64,000 bases of DNA from Nitrososphaerota archaeon (GTDB taxonomy: Archaea > Thermoproteota > Nitrososphaeria > Nitrososphaerales > UBA183), in assembly GCA_027386095.1 (NCBI GenBank), contig DAHXUN010000003.1, positions 62,001 to 126,000 of the forward strand, in the 5' to 3' direction. The position numbers and the translations under genes were made by a program. Positions 57,793-64,000 of the stretch are shown here, piece after piece; positions within the stretch are counted from its first letter, which is position 1; each line of letters begins with the position of its first letter. Below the pieces are notes generated by a model. That model had not been told where the DNA came from. It saw only the letters and a program-made list of their open reading frames with translations, and made no database searches.

Positions 57793-59205
57793 ATGCCTCA
57801 GGCGTCACTAACCTCCTTCGACGAGGGCCTCGTGGGGTCGATTTCGGCTTCGTTAGGCGAACCATCGTGGCTGACCGACGCCAGGCTCGAAGCCTTCCGG
57901 CAGTTCGTGGCCCTCCCTCCGGAGAAGAACCCGCTCTACACGAAATATGCCAAGACGTTCGACATCGCCCTGGACAGGTTCAAGGCGGCGCCGGGCCGCA
58001 GCGAAATCGACTTCCGGAGCTTCTTCACAGGGTATCTCACTGGGAACGAATCGGACATCCTGCTCCAGGGGAACGAGACGCAGGTCCATGCAGAGCTCAG
58101 CAGAGACCTGTCGTCCAAGGGGGTGGAGTTGACGTCCCTCCACGACGCCCTCGGGCAGGACGAGGAGGCGGTCAGGGAGTTGGTCAGGGGGAGGCTGGTG
58201 AAGTCGGAGACCGACAAGTATGCCGCCTTCGTCAACGCCTTCTTCAACTGCGGCACTTTCGTCAGGGTGCCGAGAGGGGTAGTCCTCGACAAGCCGCTCC
58301 GCAAGATGCTGCTGCTCGACTCGCCGCGCACGCCGGTGATAGAGCAGAACTTCGTCGTCGCCGAGGAGGAGGCGAGGCTCGTGTACCTAGAAGAGCAGTA
58401 CTCCAAAGGCGTCCCGTCCCCTGCCTTGGTGGCGTCGACGACCGAGATCCTCGCCCGGCCGAACTCGCACATAGACTTCTCGTCCATTCAGCTCCTTGAC
58501 GACCAGACCACCCACCTGTCGAACAGGGGGCTCGGAGTGTCCAACGACGCCAGAGCTACTATGAGCTCACTGTCCCTCGGGGCGTCTGTCTCGCGGTCGA
58601 GGACCAACTTCTACCTGAACGGGCGCGGCTCATTCGCTGAAGGGTTCGAGATCTTCTTCACCGACGGGGAGCAGCGTTACGACTACGAGACCAACCTCGT
58701 CCACAACTCCCCTGATTCGACTGGCTCGACCCAGGCCAGGGGCGTCCTAAAGGGGAAGTCGCAGTCAATATTCAAGGGGATGATCAAGATAGTGAAGGAG
58801 GCCAAGAACTCTAGGTCCTATCTGGCCGACCACGTCATGATACTCGAGAGGACTGCGAAGTCAGACGGGATCCCCAGCCTAGAGATAGACAACAACGAGG
58901 TCAAGGCGACCCATTCAGCCTCCGTGGTCCAGGTCGACGAAGAGCAACTCTTCTACCTCACGGCGCGCGGCCTTCCCCCGGACGAGGCGAAGAGAATGGT
59001 GGTGCTAGGCTTCTTCGAACCTGTCCTCTCCAGGGTCCCCATCGAACAGACCAGAGAAGGGGCAAGGTTCATGATCGAGGGGAAGTGGGAGGGAGAGAAG
59101 CGCCGCCTGGTAGACAGGGAGACCCTCCTCGCGGCCACGGGGGAGCTCACCCCTGAAGTTAAGGAGTCTGAAGACATCTTCGAGCGTCATTACAAGTACA
59201 GGTAG
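57793..59205 (+). CDS. sufD: SufD, Fe-S cluster assembly scaffold
   Basis: A 470-residue SufD, paralogous to SufB, with a more variable N-terminus. Family parts are AFFNCGTFVRVPRGVVLDKP, YDYETNLVHNSPDSTGSTQA, RGVLKGKSQSIFKGMIKIVK, and VKATHSASVVQVDEEQLFYL near the C-terminus, which carries the conserved His. ATG start 21 bases after sufB. It completes the SufB-SufC-SufD complex. Confidence 0.96.
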   Translation: MPQASLTSFDEGLVGSISASLGEPSWLTDARLEAFRQFVALPPEKNPLYTKYAKTFDIALDRFKAAPGRSEIDFRSFFTGYLTGNESDILLQGNETQVHAELSRDLSSKGVELTSLHDALGQDEEAVRELVRGRLVKSETDKYAAFVNAFFNCGTFVRVPRGVVLDKPLRKMLLLDSPRTPVIEQNFVVAEEEARLVYLEEQYSKGVPSPALVASTTEILARPNSHIDFSSIQLLDDQTTHLSNRGLGVSNDARATMSSLSLGASVSRSRTNFYLNGRGSFAEGFEIFFTDGEQRYDYETNLVHNSPDSTGSTQARGVLKGKSQSIFKGMIKIVKEAKNSRSYLADHVMILERTAKSDGIPSLEIDNNEVKATHSASVVQVDEEQLFYLTARGLPPDEAKRMVVLGFFEPVLSRVPIEQTREGARFMIEGKWEGEKRRLVDRETLLAATGELTPEVKESEDIFERHYKYR

Positions 59206-59210
59206 ATCCA

Positions 59211-59519
59211 TTGGGGAGTTTCCGACCTGCCATGAAGGCCGCTGACCTCGCCGAAGGTTCAATCTCCGCGGTGGACATCGACGGGGAGCACGTGCTACTG
59301 TCCAAGATAGGGGGGGAGGTCTTCGCAGTGGCAGGTACGTGCACCCATGAGGAGGCGGACCTCGGCCAAGGCTTCGTCCTCGACGGCAGGGTGGTGTGCC
59401 CTCTGCACCTGTCACAGTTCGACCTCAAGACTGGGGACGTTGTTACCCCCCCGGCGACGGACCCCCTCAAGCACTACAAGACCAGGGTAGACGCTGGGAC
59501 CGTCTACGTCGAAGTTTAG
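59211..59519 (+). CDS. Rieske-type [2Fe-2S] ferredoxin in the suf operon
   Basis: A 102-residue Rieske ferredoxin from a TTG five bases after sufD. The cluster motif is GTCTHEEADLGQGFVLDGRV (CTH) and VVCPLHLSQFDLKTGD (CPLH). It lacks a membrane anchor and is like the small Rieske proteins (NirD/biphenyl-ferredoxin type). It may supply electrons for Fe-S assembly, or sulfur-related reductions. This gene is usual within suf clusters of Thaumarchaeota-type archaea, so a dedicated role in the pathway is likely. Confidence 0.93.
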   Translation: MGSFRPAMKAADLAEGSISAVDIDGEHVLLSKIGGEVFAVAGTCTHEEADLGQGFVLDGRVVCPLHLSQFDLKTGDVVTPPATDPLKHYKTRVDAGTVYVEV

Positions 59520-59572
59520 GGAGTTCTTTTAAGCAGGAGAGAGTGTTTCGACCTGCTGGAGTCCACATAGTG

Positions 59573-60811
59573 ATGCTCGAGTCAGAGGCCATCAACGCGG
59601 AAAGGATGAGGGCGGACTTCCCCATCCTCAGCAGGAAGGTCCACGGGAAGAGGCTGGTCTACCTGGACAACGCCGCCACCACCCAGAAGCCGCAGGCGGT
59701 GATCGACGCCCTCGTAAGATTCTACAGCACCTACAACTCGAACGTCCACCGGTCGGTGCACACCCTGGGCGAAGAGGCCACGGCAGCCTACGAGGGCTCC
59801 AGGAAGAAGACCGCCGAGTTCGTCGGGGCCAAGCCTCGGGACCTAGTGTTCGTCAGGGGGACGACCGAGGCGACCAACCTCGTAGGGTCGGCTTGGGGGG
59901 AGAAGAACGTGAAGAAGGGGGACGTGATAGTCGTCACAAGGATGGAGCATCACAGCAACATAGTCCCCTGGCAGCGGCTCGCGAAGCGCAACGGCGCGTC
60001 ACTGAAGTACGTCGGGCTCGACCCCGACGGGACGCTCGACCTGGCGGGCTTCGAGGACCTGCTCCGCGAGGCTCCCCGGCTTGTCGCCCTCACTCACTGC
60101 TCCAACGTCCTGGGGACCGTGAACGACGTGACAAAGCTCTGTTCCATGGCGAAGAGAGCAGGCGCCACCACGCTGGTCGACGGGGCCCAGTCTGTCCCGC
60201 ACATGCCTGTTGACGTGGGAGAGATAGGGTCCGACTTCTACGCCTTCTCAGGGCACAAGATGCTGGGCCCCACCGGGATAGGCGCGCTGGTCGCCCGGGA
60301 GGGGCTCCTCGAAGAGATGGACCCGTTCCAGACAGGCGGCGAGATGATCAGGGAGGTCTTCGACGACCACTCGACATGGAACGACGTGCCGTACAAGTTC
60401 GAAGCCGGGACCGTGAACATCGCCGACGCGATAGGCCTCGGAGCTGCCGTCGACTACCTCGACGCCATCGGGATGGAGAGGGTCAGAGACCACGAACTCA
60501 GGCTCCTCGACTACGCCTTCAAAGAGCTCGCTTCGGTCAAGGGGCTCAAGATCTACGGGCCAGCCGACACCCGCTCCAGGGCGGGGGTGATCTCCTTCAA
60601 CTACGCCGACGTCCACCCGCATGACCTTGCTACCATCCTCGACGAGGAGGGGATAGCCATAAGGTCCGGACACCACTGCGCCCAACCCCTGATGCGCTGG
60701 CTCGACGTCCCAGCCACCAGCAGGGCGAGCTTCTACATCTACAACGCCCAAGACGACGTAGACGCACTGAAGGCGGGGATTGTAAAGGCTGGAGGCCTGT
60801 TCAAGGTATGA
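59573..60811 (+). CDS. sufS: SufS-type cysteine desulfurase
   Basis: A 412-residue PLP enzyme that moves sulfur from Cys to SufU/SufB. It starts at ATG 59573, with ADFPILSRKVHGKRLVYLDN and AATTQKPQAVIDAL. The Schiff-base lysine is in SDFYAFSGHKMLGPTGIGAL, and the sulfur-carrying Cys in IRSGHHCAQPLMRWLDV. It overlaps sufU by four bases (ATGA). A frame that extends upstream through the Rieske gene is an artefact of high GC. Confidence 0.96.
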   Translation: MLESEAINAERMRADFPILSRKVHGKRLVYLDNAATTQKPQAVIDALVRFYSTYNSNVHRSVHTLGEEATAAYEGSRKKTAEFVGAKPRDLVFVRGTTEATNLVGSAWGEKNVKKGDVIVVTRMEHHSNIVPWQRLAKRNGASLKYVGLDPDGTLDLAGFEDLLREAPRLVALTHCSNVLGTVNDVTKLCSMAKRAGATTLVDGAQSVPHMPVDVGEIGSDFYAFSGHKMLGPTGIGALVAREGLLEEMDPFQTGGEMIREVFDDHSTWNDVPYKFEAGTVNIADAIGLGAAVDYLDAIGMERVRDHELRLLDYAFKELASVKGLKIYGPADTRSRAGVISFNYADVHPHDLATILDEEGIAIRSGHHCAQPLMRWLDVPATSRASFYIYNAQDDVDALKAGIVKAGGLFKV

Positions 60812-61227
60812 GCAGCGCTGACATCTACCGAGAGATCATCCTGGACTACTACAGGAACCCGAGGAACTTCGGCAAGTTGGAGCGGTCAGACATCGCGTCT
60901 CGGGACACAAACCCGCTCTGCGGGGACGAGATCGAGATGCAGGTCAAGCTAGGGGAGGGGATGAAGATAGAGGATGTCAAGTTCACAGGGAAGGGGTGCG
61001 CCATCAGCCAGGCGGCGGCCTCGATGCTGACAGAGCTGGCCAAGGGGAAGCCGCTCGAATGGGTTCGCTCGCTGGCCAAGGAGGATGTCTTCAAGATGCT
61101 CGGGAACCCTGACCTCGGCCCATCACGGGTGAAGTGCGCGCTCCTGGGGATGAAGGTGCTGAAGACGGGTGCATACGGGTATCTCGGGGCGCACTACGAC
61201 GACCCTGAAGAGTCTGACCTGCCATAG
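60808..61227 (+). CDS. sufU: SufU/IscU-like sulfur-transfer scaffold
   Basis: A 139-residue IscU/SufU-family protein. The conserved Cys are in TNPLCGDEIEM, GKGCAISQAAASMLTE and RVKCALLGMKVLK. The insert between the second and third Cys (about 18-20 residues) matches SufU, which takes persulfide from SufS through zinc. The ATG overlaps the sufS stop. It ends the suf operon (sufC-B-D-Rieske-S-U). Confidence 0.94.
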   Translation: MSSADIYREIILDYYRNPRNFGKLERSDIASRDTNPLCGDEIEMQVKLGEGMKIEDVKFTGKGCAISQAAASMLTELAKGKPLEWVRSLAKEDVFKMLGNPDLGPSRVKCALLGMKVLKTGAYGYLGAHYDDPEESDLP

Positions 61228-61327
61228 CCAGAGGCCTCGGTGTGGCCGGGGGCACGCCAGGTGCCGAGGACCGTTCGGGGAAGCACTTTTACGCACTCAA
61301 ACTTGACCTGGGTGCTGGAGACTGCCG

Positions 61328-62032
61328 TTGGCGGTAAATTGGAAGACGCTCTTTCCATACGAGATCTTCGAGCCCAACTGGAGATTCTGGTCGTTCGTCG
61401 GCCTCCTGGTTGTGGGCTTCTGGGCGCTCGTCTCTTTCCCTGTGGCTGAGTACGCCGGGTACATCGACCCGTTCTACAGCCCGACCATCCTGATTGTGCC
61501 GCTCCCTGGGCTCTTCAGGCTCACGTGCTACGCGTACAGGAAGGACTACCACCGTCACCTCTTCAAGCATCCGTTAGGCTGCTCCAACGCTGACCGAGGG
61601 GATTCCGGCAAGAGGCATTACACCGGAGAGAAGAACGGCCTGTTCCAGCTCGAAAATCTCCACAGGTACTTCCTCTACGCAGGCATCGCCATTCTACCGT
61701 TCTTCTATTACGACTTCTACCACTCGCTTGTCTTCAGCGGCAGCTTCGAGCTGAGGGTGGGGAGCCTGGTCCTCCTCGCGAACGCGCTCCTGCTGACGGC
61801 GTGGACAGGCTCATGCCACGCGTTCAGGCACCTCACGGGGGGGAACATCGACTGCTACAGCTGCGTCACCGCAGGTGGGGCGAGGAAGGCCTTCTATGAG
61901 AGGCAGAGCTGGCTCAACAGATACCACGAGGCGCTCGCGTGGGTGAGCTTGCTCACGATTTTCTTCGCCGATCTCTACATCCGCGGCTTGGCCGCGGGTC
62001 TTCCGCTCGACTTCACCCTGGTGAAGCTGTAG
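61328..62032 (+). CDS. Succinate dehydrogenase membrane subunit-like protein
   Basis: A 234-residue membrane protein resembling the single large membrane-anchor subunit of actinobacterial Sdh1-type succinate dehydrogenases. It has a membrane segment SFVGLLVVGFWALVSFPVAE, then FRLTCYAYRKDYHRHLFKHP, the QLENLHRYFLYAGIAILPFF segment and later WVSLLTIFFADLYIRGL. His and Cys residues (LHRYFLY, FYHSL, CHAFRH) could hold haem or Fe. TTG start. It is directly upstream of a two-segment protein and sdhA. Confidence 0.8.
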   Translation: MAVNWKTLFPYEIFEPNWRFWSFVGLLVVGFWALVSFPVAEYAGYIDPFYSPTILIVPLPGLFRLTCYAYRKDYHRHLFKHPLGCSNADRGDSGKRHYTGEKNGLFQLENLHRYFLYAGIAILPFFYYDFYHSLVFSGSFELRVGSLVLLANALLLTAWTGSCHAFRHLTGGNIDCYSCVTAGGARKAFYERQSWLNRYHEALAWVSLLTIFFADLYIRGLAAGLPLDFTLVKL

Positions 62033-62034
62033 AG

Positions 62035-62205
62035 ATGGCTCCCCGGATGCCCAAGAGAGCTCGGTACCCGGTCTTCGTCGTCGGACTTGCGGTGACACTC
62101 TTCGGCGGCCTTGCGGCCCACCTAGGAAGCACCGGCGCTCCGGCGGCTGGAGCAGTGGTTGGCGTCGGCTTCCTCCTGATGGTGCTCTCAGTGGCCATCC
62201 GCTGA
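62035..62205 (+). CDS. Small two-segment membrane protein in the sdh locus
   Basis: A 56-residue protein with ATG at 62035, two bases after the membrane-subunit stop. It reads MAPRMPKRARYPVFVVGLAV, TLFGGLAAHLGSTGAP and then AGAVVGVGFLLMVLSVAIR, two membrane segments joined by a short loop. It is too short to be recognised by family, but it is placed where a second small anchor subunit would be. Its functional link to succinate dehydrogenase is inference. Confidence 0.65.
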   Translation: MAPRMPKRARYPVFVVGLAVTLFGGLAAHLGSTGAPAAGAVVGVGFLLMVLSVAIR

Positions 62206-62367
62206 GTCGCTGACGCCTCCTGGGGAGCCCGGGACGGGTAGGTCCGCTACCCCCTGCCGGAAGCCGACGGCTATCAGGCTCTGGTGTCAAGATCGACGCG
62301 GTGGCGGCTAAGGGAGTGAACTTATTATCGTCAAGGGAACGGCCCAAGGGCACCCGGCGTACTCGAT

Positions 62368-64000
62368 TTGTGGGCTCCTGGACAAGAGAAGGACAGCGTT
62401 GACATCAGTGACCGGAGATACGACGAAAAGGTCTGCGACGTCCTCATAATCGGAGCCGGAGGGGCCGGACTCAGGGCGGCCATAGAGTCCTACGACAGGG
62501 GCGCGAAGACCCTCGTCGTCTGCAAGTCACTCCTCGGTAAGGCTCACACGGTCATGGCCGAAGGAGGGATAGCCGCGGCACTGGGCAACGTCGACCCCAA
62601 GGACTCTTGGGAGGTCCACTTCTCCGACACCATCGTCGAAGGGCAGCACCTCTCCAACTGGAGGATGGCCGAGATATTCGCCAAAGAAGCGATCGAAAGG
62701 GTCTATGAGCTCGAGAAGTACGGGGCGGTCTTCGACCGAACCCCAGAGGGGAAGATAAGTCAGCGAGCATTCGGCGCCCACACCTACAGACGCCTCTGCA
62801 ATATAGGGGACCGGACGGGGCTCGAACTCATCCGCACGCTCCAGGACCAACTCATAGCCAGGGGGGTACCTTTCATAGACGAGGTCATGACCACCTGCAT
62901 ATTCAGGGACTCTAAGACGGGGAGGGTGGCAGGGGCATTCGGGATCGACATAAAGACGGGGAGGCTCCTCCTCTTCAGGGCAAAGGCGGTCATACTTGCG
63001 ACTGGGGGGTCAGGGAGGGTCTATCAGGTGACGTCCAACTCCTATGAGAGCACAGGCGATGGGATAGGGATGGCTTACAGGGCAGGGGCGGAGCTGATGG
63101 ACATGGAGATGATCCAGTTCCACCCTACGGGGATGATCTATCCGCCTGGTGTGCGGGGGATGCTCGTCACCGAGGCTGTCAGGGGGGAGGGAGGGACTCT
63201 GACCAACTCTGAAGGGGAGAGGTTCATGTCCAAATATGACCCAAAGAGGATGGAGCTCTCCGCAAGGGACGTCGTGGCCAGGTCGATATACACAGAGATC
63301 ATGGCGGGGAGGGGGAGCAAGGGCGGGGGGGTCTATCTCGACATCTCACACCGGGGGGCGGACTACATCAAGAAGAAGCTCCCCAGCATGTATGACCAGT
63401 TCCTGGCGTTCGCTGACATAGACATCACAAAGGACAAGATGGAGGTGGCGCCAACCGTCCACTACCAGATGGGAGGCGTCAGGGTCGACCCTGAGACCGC
63501 TGAGACCAGCATAAAGATGCTCTATGCCGCGGGCGAGGTCGCTAGCGGACTCCACGGTGCAAACAGGTTGGGTGGGAACTCCCTCTCGGACATACTTGTT
63601 TTCGGGAAGAGGGCTGGGGCGGCAGCCGCGGAGAGCGCAGCCGCGATTGACCTCCCATCGGTCGACGGGGGAGAGGTCGAGAAGGAGATATCCAGGGTGT
63701 TGTCGCCCTTCTCGTCAGCCGGGGGTGCTAACCCGTTCCATGTCAAGGAGGAAATCGCGTCCAACATGTGGAAGCACGTAGGCATAGTCAGGAAGGCGGA
63801 GGACCTCGAGGCAGGTCTAGCCGAACTGGAGAAGCTCCGGGAAGAGGCGAAAGGCTTGAAGGCGGTGGGCGCGCGCGCATACAATCAGTCTTGGACAGAT
63901 TCGCTCCAGGTCTTGGACATGCTGACAGTCTGCGAGGCGATAATTCAGTCCGCTCTGGAGAGGAAGGAGAGCCGCGGCGCGCATACGAGGTCCGATTTCC
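62368..64000 (+). CDS. sdhA: Succinate dehydrogenase/fumarate reductase flavoprotein (3' truncated)
   Basis: An open frame of 544 codons that runs off the right edge without a stop. It has the FAD motif CDVLIIGAGGAGLRAAIESY, the covalent-FAD His in KAHTVMAEGGIAAALG, active-site FHPTGMIYPPGV and VRGEGGTLTNSEGERFM, and GLHGANRLGGNSLSDILVFG. It oxidises succinate to fumarate, or the reverse, together with SdhB. No ATG or GTG starts near the domain; TTG at 62368 is the best start, 44 bases after CTTATTAT (62321-62328). The iron-sulfur subunit should lie beyond the window. Confidence 0.95.
   Translation, partial: MWAPGQEKDSVDISDRRYDEKVCDVLIIGAGGAGLRAAIESYDRGAKTLVVCKSLLGKAHTVMAEGGIAAALGNVDPKDSWEVHFSDTIVEGQHLSNWRMAEIFAKEAIERVYELEKYGAVFDRTPEGKISQRAFGAHTYRRLCNIGDRTGLELIRTLQDQLIARGVPFIDEVMTTCIFRDSKTGRVAGAFGIDIKTGRLLLFRAKAVILATGGSGRVYQVTSNSYESTGDGIGMAYRAGAELMDMEMIQFHPTGMIYPPGVRGMLVTEAVRGEGGTLTNSEGERFMSKYDPKRMELSARDVVARSIYTEIMAGRGSKGGGVYLDISHRGADYIKKKLPSMYDQFLAFADIDITKDKMEVAPTVHYQMGGVRVDPETAETSIKMLYAAGEVASGLHGANRLGGNSLSDILVFGKRAGAAAAESAAAIDLPSVDGGEVEKEISRVLSPFSSAGGANPFHVKEEIASNMWKHVGIVRKAEDLEAGLAELEKLREEAKGLKAVGARAYNQSWTDSLQVLDMLTVCEAIIQSALERKESRGAHTRSDF

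Noticed and set aside
57063..58499. Long open frame (478 codons) across the sufB-sufD junction, second frame
   Set aside because: It overlaps both suf genes, is rich in Arg/Gly with no domain pattern, and is explained by high GC.
59396..59572. N-terminal extension of sufS back through the Rieske gene
   Set aside because: The conserved SufS N-terminus begins right after ATG 59573, and the upstream DNA is coding for the Rieske protein in another frame.
1..64000. CRISPR arrays, insertion sequences, integrases, prophage or defence genes
   Set aside because: No regularly spaced repeats, transposase, integrase or known defence proteins were seen on either strand.

Overview
The window is a gene-dense, high-GC archaeal chromosome segment. 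Diagnostic genes are a Sulfolobus-type zinc ferredoxin, proteasome beta subunits, thermosome, FttA/aCPSF1, an archaeal KEOPS set (Kae1, Bud32, Pcc1), G1P dehydrogenase for archaeal lipids, diphthine synthase, NadM, RibL, ribosomal proteins S15, S3Ae and L15e, and an intron-containing tRNA with encoded CCA. The combination (SepF, PDCD5-like protein, SufCBD-Rieske-SufSU order, Dph5 fused to DUF357, two beta subunits) points to the TACK group, most likely Nitrososphaeria/Thaumarchaeota. No amo or urease genes are visible, and an acyl-CoA degradation cluster suggests a heterotrophic, non-ammonia-oxidising member. This placement is inference from gene content.

Layout. 0-8 kb: membrane-protein tail, PAC2 chaperone, PDCD5-like protein, ferredoxin, ribose-5-phosphate isomerase, LSm, PUA protein, SepF, then the psmB-fttA pair. 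7.6-8.1 kb: a probably decayed gene. 8.2-14.5 kb: egsA, FKBP isomerase, class V aminotransferase, nadM, rtcA, a second and catalytically dead proteasome beta subunit, an MBL hydrolase and two tiny genes. 15-22.7 kb: CoA-transferase, thiolase, hydroxyacyl-CoA dehydrogenase/enoyl-CoA hydratase fusion, acyl-CoA dehydrogenase, thiolase-like protein, DUF35 and SCP2, a lipid/acyl-CoA module. 22.7-34 kb: RNA and translation island (Pop5-like, UPF0201, KEOPS, S15, DHH nuclease, SerRS, S3Ae, YchF, L15e). 34-43.8 kb: FNR-like reductase, TruD, Pth2, geranylgeranyl reductase, EF-1beta, FEN1, thioesterase, Hjc-like nuclease, translin-like protein, RibL, Dph5-DUF357 and tRNA-Lys(CTT) with two introns. 43.9-55.5 kb: GltD-like reductase, SSS transporter, MDR, HEAT, SDR, a mevalonate decarboxylase homologue, DUF371, ornithine cyclodeaminase-like enzyme, thermosome, aquaporin, GAF. 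55.5-64 kb: suf operon and the start of a succinate dehydrogenase locus; sdhA runs off the right edge.

Regulation. Many genes have a TATA-like box centred about 25-31 bases upstream of the start codon, so leaderless transcripts look common, and TTG or GTG starts are frequent. A perfect 14-bp palindrome of the form ATAAC-N4-GTTAT occurs once before sufC and once before sufB, and is the best candidate operator in the window. No insertion sequence, integrase, prophage or CRISPR array was seen; this is mostly core chromosome with a few novel details.
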